Shown one piece after another: positions 1-8,833 of a stretch of 56,838 bases of DNA. A program made the position numbers and the translations under genes. How positions within the stretch are numbered: the stretch's first letter is position 1; each line of letters begins with the position of its first letter. This stretch comes from an uncultured beta proteobacterium (GTDB taxonomy: Bacteria; Pseudomonadota; Gammaproteobacteria; Burkholderiales; Burkholderiaceae_C), in NCBI GenBank assembly GCA_903844215.1, contig CAIMSP010000139.1, positions 1 to 56,838 of the forward strand, written 5' to 3'. The notes beneath the pieces were generated by a model. The model did no database searches. It saw nothing but the letters and a program-made list of their open reading frames with translations, and had not been told where the DNA came from.

Positions 1-43
1 CAGACATAGCGGCGGCAATGGCGAGCATTTGCAACAACGGCAT
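1..43 (-). CDS. possible 5' end of a gene leaving the left edge
   Basis: An ATG on the minus strand at 43 opens a frame (MPLLQMLAIAAAMS...) that stays open to the window edge. The hydrophobic start looks like a signal peptide or membrane segment. It lies downstream of the Hsp20 gene on the same strand. Only 14 codons are visible and there is no clear ribosome binding site, so this is a weak call and no function can be given. Confidence 0.25.
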   Translation of the reverse strand, partial: MPLLQMLAIAAAMS

Positions 44-96
44 GGGTGCGAAGGCGCGCTTTCATGTTTCGATATTTCTGCGTCGGAGTACTAGCC

Positions 97-492
97 TCAA
101 ACAATCGTGAGCGGCGTGACTCGGCTCGCCGCGACGAGCTTGCCCAGTTTGAGCGTGAGCACGCCGAGTTCCAGCCGGGCTTCGCTGCTCGTCGCATCGA
201 TGTCCTGCGGCAATTCGTAAGCCAGCTGGTAGCGCCGCGGCGCGTCCTTCAGGCTCTCGATGCGGACCACATTGGCCTCGATGCCAATGCTCAGCTGCTC
301 CTTGGAAACACCGGGCACGTCAAAGCTCAGGGTGTAGGATTTTTCGTCCTGGCTCAGTGCCGCAGCGGCGGCTTTGGCCGTGGTTTTGACGGGCGCTTGC
401 AAGGCCTCTCCCAACCAGCGTTCGAGTTGTTGATCGACCCCGCGCAGTTGGGGGGCATAAGTTGCGCGACGCATGACGGGCGTAAAAAACAT
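97..492 (-). CDS. Hsp20/alpha-crystallin family small heat-shock protein
   Basis: A 131-residue small heat-shock protein, expected to hold unfolding proteins in the cytoplasm in an ATP-independent way. The alpha-crystallin domain runs from about residue 45 to the end. Its core is visible as SYTLSFDVPGVSKEQLSIGIEANVV, and the second strand pair ends in GVLTLKLGK. The start at 492 is preferred over an upstream in-frame codon at 546 because AAGGAAG sits about six bases before it and the family usually begins MFFxPV. No sigma-32 promoter was identified. The C-terminal I-x-I oligomerisation motif is not obvious; the protein ends TPLTIV. Confidence 0.85.
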   Translation of the reverse strand: MFFTPVMRRATYAPQLRGVDQQLERWLGEALQAPVKTTAKAAAAALSQDEKSYTLSFDVPGVSKEQLSIGIEANVVRIESLKDAPRRYQLAYELPQDIDATSSEARLELGVLTLKLGKLVAASRVTPLTIV

Positions 493-583
493 GGTGTCTT
501 CCTTTACACTGCGCGGCGCTTGAGATAAGCGCCACAGGCTTCCCAATTGCGTGCGCTGCGCGGTATTTCAAGAAAGATTTTGC

Positions 584-1900
584 ATGTTTAAATTTCGCGT
601 CTGGCTCTTGAAATTGTCACTCACGGCGCTAGCGCTGACGGCGTTCTGCAGTGCCACGGCCCAGGCGCAAACGAGCGCCAGCGCCACGGCGGCACCCATC
701 AAGATCGCCCTGATCGAAGGCCTGAGCGGCCCTTTTGCGGCGCCGGGCGAGGCCGTGTTTCGCAACCTGGTGTGGGCCGTGGAACGGGTCAACGCGCGCG
801 GCGGCGTCAAGCCCGGCGTTGGCCCGGCCCGGCCCTTGCTGCTGCAACGCTACGACAGCAAGGGTCAAAACGAAGAGGCGCTGTCGGCGCTGCGCTCGGC
901 GATTGACGACGGTGCGCAATTGGTCATGCAGGGCAACTCATCGGCCAATGCCGCCGCGCTGCTGGACGCGATCAACAAGCACAACGAACGCGAACCGCTC
1001 AAGCGCGTGCTGCTGCTCAACTACTCTGCGGTGGACCCGATCCTGACAAACGAGAAGTGCAGCTTCTGGCACTTTCGCTTCGACGCCCACGCCGACATGC
1101 GCATGGCCGCGCTGATGGACGTGCTCAAGGACGATCGTGCGCTGCAGCGCGTCTATCTGATCGGCCAGGACTACAGCTTTGGTCAGGCGGTGCTGCGTGA
1201 AGCGCGCCGGCAGCTCAGCGTGCAGCGCCCGGACCTGGCCATCGTCGGCGACGAGTTGCACACCATGGGGCGCGTCAAGGACTTCCTGCCCTATGCCGGC
1301 AAGATCAAAGCCAGCGGCGCGCAGGCGGTGATCACCGGCAACTGGGGCAACGACTTGACGCTGCTGGTGAAGGCGGCCAAAGAAGTGGGCTTCGAGGGCA
1401 AGTTCTACACCTTCTACGGCAATGCGCTGGGCGCGCCCAGCGCCCTCGGCGAGGCCGGCGTTGGGCGCGTGCTGGCGGTCGCCGAATGGCTGCCGAATGT
1501 GGCCGGCGCGCCCAGCGAGGCGTTCTATCAAGCGTTCAAGGCACGCTACCCCAAGCCGGCTGACGACTATGTCCACCTGCGCATGCAGCTGATGGTGGAG
1601 GCGCTGGCGCAGGCACTGGAGCATTCGGCCAAAGTCCCCGGCAGTGAGCTGCTGGACATCGTCTCCGTGGCCACCCAGCTGGAAAAATCGCGGCTCCATT
1701 TCTATGGCCAGACCGGCGCCATGCGCGCCTCGGACCACCAGTTTCAGCAGCCGCTGGTGGTCGGCATGATGGAGCGCGTGGGGATGCCCGGCGTGAAGTT
1801 TGACGTGGAGGGATCCGGCTACGGCTTTCGCGTGATCCGCTCCATCAGCGCCGAGCGCGCAGCCCAGCCCACAAGCTGCAACATGCAGCGTCCGGGCTGA
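584..1900 (+). CDS. ABC transporter substrate-binding protein, branched-chain amino acid type
   Basis: A 438-residue periplasmic binding protein of the Leu/Ile/Val-binding (Peripla_BP_6) type. The N-terminus is a signal peptide (about residues 1-29, ending AQAQ). The mature part starts with the usual IKIALIEGLSGPFA segment and has YDSKGQNEEALSALRSAI and QAVITGNWGNDLTLLVKAA blocks typical of the two lobes. ATG at 584 is chosen over a GTG at 551 because AGAAAGA lies six bases upstream. No permease or ATPase gene is adjacent, so the ligand and transporter partner are unknown. Some members of this family serve other small amides or act as sensors. Confidence 0.85.
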   Translation: MFKFRVWLLKLSLTALALTAFCSATAQAQTSASATAAPIKIALIEGLSGPFAAPGEAVFRNLVWAVERVNARGGVKPGVGPARPLLLQRYDSKGQNEEALSALRSAIDDGAQLVMQGNSSANAAALLDAINKHNEREPLKRVLLLNYSAVDPILTNEKCSFWHFRFDAHADMRMAALMDVLKDDRALQRVYLIGQDYSFGQAVLREARRQLSVQRPDLAIVGDELHTMGRVKDFLPYAGKIKASGAQAVITGNWGNDLTLLVKAAKEVGFEGKFYTFYGNALGAPSALGEAGVGRVLAVAEWLPNVAGAPSEAFYQAFKARYPKPADDYVHLRMQLMVEALAQALEHSAKVPGSELLDIVSVATQLEKSRLHFYGQTGAMRASDHQFQQPLVVGMMERVGMPGVKFDVEGSGYGFRVIRSISAERAAQPTSCNMQRPG

Positions 1901-1956
1901 TCGCGGCGCCATGGCCCCAAGCGGCTCACTTTCACCTTAACCGAACAGGAACTCAC

Positions 1957-3156
1957 ATGAGACAAGCCATACTGCAACTGGAAGAATCCCGGATCCGCGA
2001 AGTCGCCAACGCCGGCATGGGGCGCAGCGATGTGCTCGCCTTCTGGTTTGGCGAGAGCGATGAGGTCACGCCCGAATTCATCCGTCAGGCGGCGATCGAT
2101 TCGCTGCAGCGCGGCGAGACTTTTTACAGCCACAACCTGGGCTTGCCGGAACTGCGCGCGGCCATTGCCAGCTACACCAGCGCGCTGCACGGCCCGGTCG
2201 CAAGCGAACGCCTGGCCGTGACCAGCGGCGGCGTGAATGCGCTGATGGTGGCGATGCAGGCGCTGGTGGACGCGGGCGACGAGGTGGTGGTGGTGACGCC
2301 GGTGTGGCCCAACCTCACGGCCCAGCCGGCCATCCTGGGCGCCAAGGTGGTCTGCGTGCCGCTGCAGCCGCAAGCTTCGGGGCCGAATCAGGGCGCGTGG
2401 CGGCTCGATCTGCCGGCGCTGCTGGCGCGCGTCACCCCGGCCACCAAGCTGCTGCTGCTCAACGCACCGAACAACCCCACGGGCTGGACCTTGACGCGCG
2501 CCGAGCAGCAAAGCATTTTGCAGCACTGCCGCGCGACCGGCACCTGGATCCTGGCCGACGAGGTCTATGAACGCCTGTACTACGAGCCCTCGCAGAACCA
2601 CTGCGCGCCGAGCTTTCTGGACCTGGCCGAGCCCGAAGACCGACTGGTGGTAGCGCACAGTTTTTCCAAGAGCTTCCTGATGACGGGCTGGCGTCTGGGC
2701 TGGCTCGTGATGCCCGCCGAGCTGACGCCGCAGGTGGGCAAGTTGATCGAGTTCAACACCTCCTGCGCCAGCGTCTTCACGCAGCGCGCCGGCATCGCCG
2801 CGCTGTTGCGCAGCGCCGAGGTCACGCCCAGGGTGGTGGCGCATCTCAAGCTGTGTCGCGACACCCTGGTGCCGCTGTTGCGCGCCTTGCCGGGCGTGCA
2901 GGTGGCGACTCCGGCGGGCGGCATGTACGCCTTTTTCAAGCTCGAGGGCTTTGACGATTCCCTGAGCACCGCCAAGCGTCTGGTGCTTGAGGCCGGACTG
3001 GGGCTGGCGCCGGGCAATGCGTTTGCGCCCCAGGCGCAGGGCTGGCTGCGCTGGTGCTTTGCCTCGCGCGACCCGCAGCGTCTGGTGCAGGGCGTGCAGC
3101 GCTTGCAGGACTGGCTCAAGCAGCAGCCGGCGCCATCGACCGACACGCCGGTCTGA
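1957..3156 (+). CDS. PLP-dependent class I/II aminotransferase
   Basis: A 399-residue fold-type I aminotransferase. The PLP-binding lysine is K238 in the SFSKSFLMTGWRLGW motif, and the cofactor-binding N-P-T-G segment is present as LNAPNNPTGW. The active-site Asp/Tyr region is ILADEVYERLYY. The best guess is an aspartate/aromatic- or alanine-type aminotransferase; the sequence alone does not set the substrate. It lies 56 bases downstream of the binding-protein gene, with AGGAAC before the start, so the two could be co-transcribed, which would fit amino-acid use. Confidence 0.85.
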   Translation: MRQAILQLEESRIREVANAGMGRSDVLAFWFGESDEVTPEFIRQAAIDSLQRGETFYSHNLGLPELRAAIASYTSALHGPVASERLAVTSGGVNALMVAMQALVDAGDEVVVVTPVWPNLTAQPAILGAKVVCVPLQPQASGPNQGAWRLDLPALLARVTPATKLLLLNAPNNPTGWTLTRAEQQSILQHCRATGTWILADEVYERLYYEPSQNHCAPSFLDLAEPEDRLVVAHSFSKSFLMTGWRLGWLVMPAELTPQVGKLIEFNTSCASVFTQRAGIAALLRSAEVTPRVVAHLKLCRDTLVPLLRALPGVQVATPAGGMYAFFKLEGFDDSLSTAKRLVLEAGLGLAPGNAFAPQAQGWLRWCFASRDPQRLVQGVQRLQDWLKQQPAPSTDTPV

Positions 3157-3181
3157 GGCAGCGCTGGTACGATGCGCCACC

Positions 3182-3586
3182 ATGGCCTCCAGTGACCCCG
3201 AATTTTCCCAGTACTGCTGCGAGCTGCTGGCCAGCGCGGGGCCGTGCCGCGCGCGGCGCATGTTCGGCGGCTGGGGGATTTCGGTCGCGGGCCTGTCCAT
3301 CGCCATCCTGGTGGATCTGGGCGACGGTGACACGCTGTGGCTCAAGGCAGATGAAGCCAGCCGGGCCGAGTTTGAAGCCGCCGCTTGCAAGCGCTTCACT
3401 TACCTGGCCAAGGGTCAGCCCAAGAGCATGAACTACTACGCCGCCCCCTCGGAGGCCATGGAGTCGCCGGCCTTGATGCGGCCCTGGGCCAGGCTGGCGC
3501 TGGAAGCGGCGCTGCGTGCGCATGCCGCCAAACCGGTGAAACGTGCGGCCGCCAAGACCCCAAAGCCCAAGCCGCCCAGGCCTTAG
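3182..3586 (+). CDS. TfoX/Sxy N-terminal domain protein
   Basis: A 134-residue protein with a TfoX N-terminal domain: CRARRMFGGWGISVAGLSIAIL followed by LWLKAD and KSMNYYAAP, the usual strand order of the family. Full-length Sxy/TfoX regulates competence genes through CRP, but many single-domain members are of unknown role. The C-terminus is a basic Ala/Lys/Pro tail (KPVKRAAAKTPKPKPPRP), which could contact nucleic acid. The ATG at 3182 is inferred from the domain edge; the reading frame extends upstream inside the aminotransferase gene. The gene overlaps the 3' end of convergent fau by four bases. Confidence 0.75.
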   Translation: MASSDPEFSQYCCELLASAGPCRARRMFGGWGISVAGLSIAILVDLGDGDTLWLKADEASRAEFEAAACKRFTYLAKGQPKSMNYYAAPSEAMESPALMRPWARLALEAALRAHAAKPVKRAAAKTPKPKPPRP

Positions 3587-4197
3587 ATCGGCCAGACGGC
3601 GCCGTTGTCGTTCAGGATCGCGTCCAGCGCCACGTCGTGCGGCTCGGCTTCCAAATCATCGACAAAGCCCTGGGCATAGCCCAAGCCAACGGTCACCGGC
3701 CGGGGTTGCAGCGTGGCCAGGGTGCGGTCATAAAAGCCGCCGCCGTAGCCCAGCCGAAAGCCACCCGCGCCGTAACCCACGCAGGGCACGAACAACAGCG
3801 TGGGCACGACGACCTCGGTGTCCTTGGGTTTCGGGATGCCGTAGGCGTCCTCCTCCATCGGGCAGCCCGGATACCAGGCGTGAAACACCAGCGTCTTGTG
3901 CACCTTGTCCACCACCGGCAATCCAATGCGGCGCAGCTTGGGGCCGTCCAGCAGTTCGCCGTCTTCCTTCCAGCGGTGCAGGGCCGGCAGCGGATCAAAC
4001 TCGCCCTTGATCGGCCAGTAGGCGCCGATCACCGTGTCGGGCCGGCCCACGAGCCAGATGCGCATCACCTGCTGCAACGAAGCGGCGCGCTGTAAGCGGT
4101 CGGGCAGGTTCAGGCGCTGTTCAATCAAGGCCTGGCGCAGCGCCTTCTTGTCCTGCGCCTTTTGCGCTGCTGCGCCTTTTCCATTGGATGTGTCCAT
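3583..4197 (-). CDS. fau: 5-formyltetrahydrofolate cyclo-ligase
   Basis: A 204-residue enzyme that converts 5-formyl-THF to 5,10-methenyl-THF with ATP, a folate salvage step. Visible family signatures are IGAYWPIKGEFDPLP near residue 60, the metal/ATP loop FRLGYGGGFYDRTLA and the C-terminal AEPHDVALDAILND. The length matches the family. The start codon lies only nine bases from the start codon of the divergent slt gene, so each promoter must sit inside the other gene or overlap it. In many bacteria ygfA/fau lies next to 6S RNA; no 6S RNA was recognised here. Confidence 0.9.
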   Translation of the reverse strand: MDTSNGKGAAAQKAQDKKALRQALIEQRLNLPDRLQRAASLQQVMRIWLVGRPDTVIGAYWPIKGEFDPLPALHRWKEDGELLDGPKLRRIGLPVVDKVHKTLVFHAWYPGCPMEEDAYGIPKPKDTEVVVPTLLFVPCVGYGAGGFRLGYGGGFYDRTLATLQPRPVTVGLGYAQGFVDDLEAEPHDVALDAILNDNGAVWPI

Positions 4198-4206
4198 AAT
4201 CCCCTC

Positions 4207-6282
4207 ATGCAATTGCCGACCATTCTGACACTGATTTTCAGCCTCGCCCTGGGCCTGGCGCCGGGCGAGGCCGCGGCGCAGGCGGCGCTGGAGCTCCGAG
4301 CGGCGGCACCGGCCGACGAGCTGCTGGTGCAAATGCGCGCGGCCTTCGTCAAGAACGACCGCAAGCAGCTCGCCGCGCTGCTGCCCCAGGCACGGGGCCA
4401 CGCGCTCGAACCCTGGGCGGCGTACTGGGAACTCAAGGCCCGGCTCGAAGACGCCTCGGCGCAGGACATCCAGGATTTTCTGCGCCGCTACCCTGGCAGC
4501 TATCAGGAAGACCGGCTGCGCGCCGACTGGCTCATGCTGTTGGGACAGCGCCGCGACTGGAGCAGTTTCTCGGCGCAATACCCAAGCTACCGCATGGGCG
4601 ACGAGCGCGAGCTGCGCTGCTATGCGGCGCTGATCGCCCACAGCCAGAGCGGCGTTGACAGCTCCGACGAAGTGCGCCGCCACTGGTATGCGCTGCGCGA
4701 AGCCGACCAGGCCTGCACCCAGGCGGCGGCCGCGCTGTACGCCAGCAAAAAAATGACGGCGCTGGAGGTGTGGCGCAAGGCGCGCATGGCCATGGAAGCC
4801 AACCGGCCGCAAGTCGCACGCGCAGCAGTCGAGATCATCGCGCCGGAAGTCGCGAAATCGGTCATCGAAATCAGCGCCAATCCCTTGCGTTTCCTGCGCG
4901 CGCGCTCAACCGCGCCGGGCCAGGTGCGCAAGGAGCTGGTGCTGCTGGCGCTCATCAAGATGGCGACGAACGACGCCGACGCCACCTTCCCGGTGCTGGA
5001 AAACAAGTGGTCGGTGCAGCTCTCGCCGGAAGAGCGCAACTGGGCCTGGGGCGTGATCGCCAAGCAGGCCGCGATGCGCTTGAGCAATGATGCGCTCGAC
5101 TACTACGCCCGCGTCACCTCGGACGCCGATCTGAACGACGAGATGCTGGCCTGGAAGGCGCGTGCCGCGCTGCGCGCCGGCAAAGAGCCGAAGTGGGCGC
5201 TGCTGCTCTCGGCGATCAACGCCATGAGCGACGACGCACGCAAGGACAGCACCTGGGTTTACTGGAAGGCGCGGGCCATCAAGGCCAAGGCCCTGACCGC
5301 CTTGAGCGTGAACTCCTATCCGAGCCACCCCGCCAACGCCGCCGCGAGCGCCGAACTGGCGCAAGCCAACACGCTGCTGGAATCGATCGCGTCGGTGCGC
5401 GGCTTTTACGAGCAGTTGGCGCTGGAGGAATTGGGACGCAAGGTCAGCGTGCCACCGCGTCCGGCCCTGTTGAGCGTGGCCGAACTCGACAGCGCGCGTT
5501 TGAATCCGGGCCTGAACCGCGCCCTCACGGCGATTGCCCTGGGACTGCGCAGCGAAGGCGTGCGCGAGTGGAACTACAGCACCAATCTGAGCAATCCGCG
5601 CGGCGCCGCCGGCGGCATGGACGAGCGCGAACTGCTCGCCGCCGCCGACCTCGCCTGCCAGAACCAGGTCTGGGACCGCTGCATCAACACCAGCGAGCGC
5701 ACGCGCGGCGAAATCGATTTTTCCCAGCGCTTCCCCATGCCCTTCAAAGACGCCGTGCTCAAGCGCAGCGGCGAGATCGGCCTGGACCCGGCCTTTGTTT
5801 ACGGCCTGATCCGTCAGGAGTCGCGCTTCGTGATGGACGCGCGCTCGGGCGTGGGGGCCTCGGGCCTGATGCAGGTGATGCCGCCCACGGCGCGCTGGAC
5901 CGCGCGCAAGATTGGCCTGCTCGACTTCAAGCCGCACCAGATCAGCGACCGCGACACGAACATCGCCATCGGCACCGGTTACCTCAAACTGGTGCTGGAG
6001 AGTTTTTCCGGCTCCATGCCGCTGGCCGCAGCGGCCTACAACGCCGGCCCCAGCCGCCCCCGCAGCTGGCGCGGACAAAGCGGCGGCGCGGTGCTGGATG
6101 CCGCGGCCTGGGCCGAGAACATCCCCTTCCCCGAGACCCGCGACTACGTGAAGAAGGTGCTCGCCAACAGCACCAGCTACGCCGCGCTCATCAGCGGCCA
6201 GCCGCAGTCGCTCAAGGTGCGGCTCGGGCTGGTCGGGCCGCGCGACGCCGGCGCCACCGAGGCGAATCTGGACTTACCCTGA
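4207..6282 (+). CDS. slt: soluble lytic murein transglycosylase (Slt70 type)
   Basis: A 691-residue periplasmic enzyme that cleaves peptidoglycan with formation of 1,6-anhydro-MurNAc ends. Residues 1 to about 26 are a signal peptide. A long alpha-helical superhelical region follows, and the C-terminal SLT domain begins near residue 525. The catalytic glutamate is E538 in YGLIRQESRF, followed by the family motifs GASGLMQVMPPTA, NIAIGTGYL and AAAYNAGPSRPRSW. ATG 4207 is preferred because it places the signal peptide at the N-terminus; an in-frame ATG at 4162 would add 15 residues. Its anhydro-muropeptide products are substrates for AmpD, which is also in this window. Confidence 0.92.
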   Translation: MQLPTILTLIFSLALGLAPGEAAAQAALELRAAAPADELLVQMRAAFVKNDRKQLAALLPQARGHALEPWAAYWELKARLEDASAQDIQDFLRRYPGSYQEDRLRADWLMLLGQRRDWSSFSAQYPSYRMGDERELRCYAALIAHSQSGVDSSDEVRRHWYALREADQACTQAAAALYASKKMTALEVWRKARMAMEANRPQVARAAVEIIAPEVAKSVIEISANPLRFLRARSTAPGQVRKELVLLALIKMATNDADATFPVLENKWSVQLSPEERNWAWGVIAKQAAMRLSNDALDYYARVTSDADLNDEMLAWKARAALRAGKEPKWALLLSAINAMSDDARKDSTWVYWKARAIKAKALTALSVNSYPSHPANAAASAELAQANTLLESIASVRGFYEQLALEELGRKVSVPPRPALLSVAELDSARLNPGLNRALTAIALGLRSEGVREWNYSTNLSNPRGAAGGMDERELLAAADLACQNQVWDRCINTSERTRGEIDFSQRFPMPFKDAVLKRSGEIGLDPAFVYGLIRQESRFVMDARSGVGASGLMQVMPPTARWTARKIGLLDFKPHQISDRDTNIAIGTGYLKLVLESFSGSMPLAAAAYNAGPSRPRSWRGQSGGAVLDAAAWAENIPFPETRDYVKKVLANSTSYAALISGQPQSLKVRLGLVGPRDAGATEANLDLP

Positions 6283-6314
6283 CCCCTGGCACACAACAAC
6301 TCCTGGACATCCGC

Positions 6315-7010
6315 ATGCTCAAACTGTTTATCGGCAACAAGAATTATTCGTCCTGGTCCATGCGTCCCTGGGTGCTGCTCAAGCAGTCCGGCATTGAATT
6401 TGAAGAAGTGATGGCGCGCTTTGACTCCTTCGCTGCGGGTTCCGAGTTCAAGCAGGTGGTGGGCCGCGTGAACCCCATCGGCAAGGTGCCCACACTGCTC
6501 GACACCGAGCTGGCCGGTGGACTCGCGGTATGGGACACGCTGGCCATCGCCGAATACCTGGCAGAGAAATATCCCGAGAAAAAGCTCTGGCCCAGCGCTG
6601 TCGCAGCGCGCGCCCGAGCGCGCAGCGTCTGCGCCGAAATGCACTCCGGCTTCACCGGGCTGCGCTCCAACTGCCCGATGAACATCGAGGCCTCGCTGCC
6701 AGAGATCGGCCAACTCGTGTGGCGCGACAAGCCCGCCGTGCGCGCCGATGTGGAACGCATCGTCGCGATGTGGAGCGAGTTGCTCCAGGCCCACGGCGGC
6801 CCCATGCTGTTCGGCGAGTTCAGCATCGCCGACGCCTATTTCGCGCCCGTCGTCACGCGCCTGAAGACCTATGCCCTGCCCGTTCCCACGCTCATCGGCG
6901 ACTACGTGGAACGGGTCCTGGCGCTGAGCAGCATGCAGGCCTGGAGCGCCGACGCGTTGGCGGAACAGGACTTCGTGGTCTTTGATGAGCCCTACCGCCT
7001 GCAGCGCTAG
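6315..7010 (+). CDS. glutathione S-transferase family protein
   Basis: A 231-residue cytosolic GST-like protein. Residues 1-80 form the thioredoxin-like domain: KLFIGNKNYSSWSMRPWVLL, with serines where the catalytic residue lies, then VNPIGKVPTLLD with the cis-proline, then VWDTLAIAEYL, the glutathione gamma-glutamyl site. The C-terminal all-helical domain contains GEFSIADAYFAPVV, the conserved N-capping box. The substrate is unknown. It starts 32 bases after slt and is followed by cca at 35 bases, so the three may form one transcript. Confidence 0.88.
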   Translation: MLKLFIGNKNYSSWSMRPWVLLKQSGIEFEEVMARFDSFAAGSEFKQVVGRVNPIGKVPTLLDTELAGGLAVWDTLAIAEYLAEKYPEKKLWPSAVAARARARSVCAEMHSGFTGLRSNCPMNIEASLPEIGQLVWRDKPAVRADVERIVAMWSELLQAHGGPMLFGEFSIADAYFAPVVTRLKTYALPVPTLIGDYVERVLALSSMQAWSADALAEQDFVVFDEPYRLQR

Positions 7011-7044
7011 CCCGTCCGACCGCGCCAGCCGCCAAGCCCAAGGC

Positions 7045-8250
7045 ATGGAAATCTACCTGGTCGGCGGTGCCGTGCGGGACCGTCTGCTGGGCCTGCCGGT
7101 GAAGGACCGCGACTGGGTCGTCGTGGGCGCCACACCCGAGCAGATGGTGGCCCAGGGCTTCATTCCGGTGGGACGCGACTTTCCGGTATTCCTGCATCCC
7201 ACGACCAAGGAAGAGTACGCGCTGGCGCGCACCGAGCGCAAGACCGCGCGCGGCTACCGCGGCTTTGCCGTGCACTGCGCGCCTGAAGTGACGCTGGAGC
7301 AGGACCTGGCACGCCGCGACCTCACGATCAACGCCATCGCCATCGGCGCGCACCTGATGGCCCACAACGGCGCTTTCGACGTGGAGCTGGACCAGTTGGT
7401 GGACCCGTACCAGGGGCAGCGCGACCTGGCGGCCAAGCTGTTGCGCCATGTGACCGAGGCCTTTCGCGAAGACCCGGTGCGCATCCTGCGCGTGGCCCGC
7501 TTCAGTGCGCGCTTCACCGACTTCACGGTCGCACCCGAGACCCTGCAACTCATGCGCGACATGGTGCAGCACGGCGAGGTGGACCACCTGGTGGCCGAGC
7601 GCGTGTGGCAGGAACTGGCACGCGGCCTGATGGAGAAACAGCCGTCTCGGATGTTGGAGTTGCTGCGCGCGTGCGGCGCGCTGGCGCGCCTGTTGCCCGA
7701 AGTCGATGGCCTTTGGGGTCTGCCCCAGCACGCCGACGAGCCGCCCGAAATCGACCGTGGTGCGCAGCTCATGGAACTGCTGGACGAGGCCGCCCGGATG
7801 CAGGCACCGCTGGCGGTGCGCCTGGCCTGCTTGACGCACGACCTGGGCAGCACAGCGCTGTTAATCGGGCTGTGCGAACGTCTGCGCGTCCCCACCGACT
7901 GCCGCGAACTGGCCGAGCTCGTGGCGCGTGAACAGCGCCACATCGACGCCAGCGCGGACCTGGACGCCCCCGGCGTGATGCGTCTGTTGGAGCGCTGCGA
8001 CGCCGTGCGCCAAGCGCATCGTTTTGCGCTCGCGCTGTGGGCCTGCGAATGCCAGGCGCGGGCACGAAGCCGCCCGCAGCATCAGCCCTATGCGGCGCGC
8101 GCGCGGCTGCAGTCCTGCCTGAATGCGGCGCTGGCGGTGGCGACCGAACCGATTGCCCGCCAAGCCCAGTCCCAGGGCATCAGCGGCCCGGCCATCGGTG
8201 CGCTGATCCACGCCGCCAGAGTCAACGCGGTGCACAGGACCTTGGAGTGA
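7045..8250 (+). CDS. cca: multifunctional CCA tRNA nucleotidyltransferase
   Basis: A 401-residue class II tRNA nucleotidyltransferase that adds or repairs the 3' CCA end of tRNA. The head domain begins with YLVGGAVRDRLLG, and the metal-binding carboxylates are D21 and D23 in KDRDWVVVG. RRDLTINAIA, DPVRILRVARFSARF and the EDPVR/RVWQE elements follow. The C-terminal half carries an HD phosphohydrolase region (VRLACLTHDLG), as in the E. coli-type enzyme, so phosphatase and phosphodiesterase activities are plausible. ATG 7045 is chosen from the conserved N-terminus; the frame extends 21 codons further upstream. Confidence 0.93.
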   Translation: MEIYLVGGAVRDRLLGLPVKDRDWVVVGATPEQMVAQGFIPVGRDFPVFLHPTTKEEYALARTERKTARGYRGFAVHCAPEVTLEQDLARRDLTINAIAIGAHLMAHNGAFDVELDQLVDPYQGQRDLAAKLLRHVTEAFREDPVRILRVARFSARFTDFTVAPETLQLMRDMVQHGEVDHLVAERVWQELARGLMEKQPSRMLELLRACGALARLLPEVDGLWGLPQHADEPPEIDRGAQLMELLDEAARMQAPLAVRLACLTHDLGSTALLIGLCERLRVPTDCRELAELVAREQRHIDASADLDAPGVMRLLERCDAVRQAHRFALALWACECQARARSRPQHQPYAARARLQSCLNAALAVATEPIARQAQSQGISGPAIGALIHAARVNAVHRTLE

Positions 8251-8252
8251 CT

Positions 8253-8276
8253 CCCTCGCCCGCTTGCGGGAGAGGG
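8253..8276. repeat. REP-like extragenic palindrome between convergent genes
   Basis: An imperfect hairpin: arm CCCTCgCCCG pairs with CGGGaGAGGG around a short loop containing CTTG. It lies between the 3' ends of cca and trxC. The CCCTC..CGGGAGAGGGTTGGG pattern resembles the short GC-rich repeats scattered in betaproteobacterial and xanthomonad genomes. There is no T-run, so it is not a classical intrinsic terminator, though it could protect mRNA 3' ends. Only one copy was noticed in this window. Confidence 0.6.
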
Positions 8277-8289
8277 TTGGGGCGCGGGC

Positions 8290-8733
8290 TCAAAGCAATT
8301 TCGATTGCACCCAGCGCACGATGTCGGCCGCGCCCATGGCACCGGCCTGGCGCGCGATTTCGCGCCCACCCTGGAACAGCGCCAGCGTGGGAATGCTGCG
8401 GATGTGGTAGCGCGCGCCCAGGTTTTGCTCGCTTTCGGTATCGACCTTGAGCACGCGCAGACCGGGTTCGAGTTGGGCTGCGACCTGCTCGTAGGCCGGC
8501 GCCATCTGGCGGCACGGGCCACACCAGGGCGCCCAGAAATCCACCAGCACGGGGATCTGATTGCGCGCCACATGCTTGTCGAAGGCGGCCTCGTTCAGCG
8601 CCACCGGATGCCCGGTGAACAGCGCCTGATGGCACTGGCCGCATTCGGGCGCACTCGCCATATCGGTCTGACGCACCCGATTCGTGGTGTGGCAATGCGG
8701 GCAAACAATGTGCAAGGAGGTGGTGGAATTCAT
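8290..8733 (-). CDS. trxC: thioredoxin 2 (zinc-containing thioredoxin)
   Basis: A 147-residue thioredoxin with the extra N-terminal zinc ribbon of the TrxC group. Cysteines C11, C14, C31 and C34 form two CxxC pairs (CPHC and CGQC). The catalytic WCGPC has C71 and C74 and is followed by the cis-proline region RSIPTLALFQGG. It reduces cytoplasmic disulfides, and TrxC proteins are often induced by oxidative stress. The gene converges on cca, with a palindrome between them. Confidence 0.93.
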   Translation of the reverse strand: MNSTTSLHIVCPHCHTTNRVRQTDMASAPECGQCHQALFTGHPVALNEAAFDKHVARNQIPVLVDFWAPWCGPCRQMAPAYEQVAAQLEPGLRVLKVDTESEQNLGARYHIRSIPTLALFQGGREIARQAGAMGAADIVRWVQSKLL

Positions 8734-8833
8734 GGCTGGTCCGTTGCGGGCGAAGCGCCCCGTTCCCTTGAGTTTGGGCTCATGCGCCGGGCTTCAAGGG
8801 CCGAGCCGCCAGCCGCTGCGGCGCCGCCCGCGC

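Noticed and set aside
4906-6078. 390-residue open frame antisense to slt
   Set aside because: Gly/Ala/Arg/His-rich shadow with no motifs; slt has its catalytic glutamate and signal peptide.
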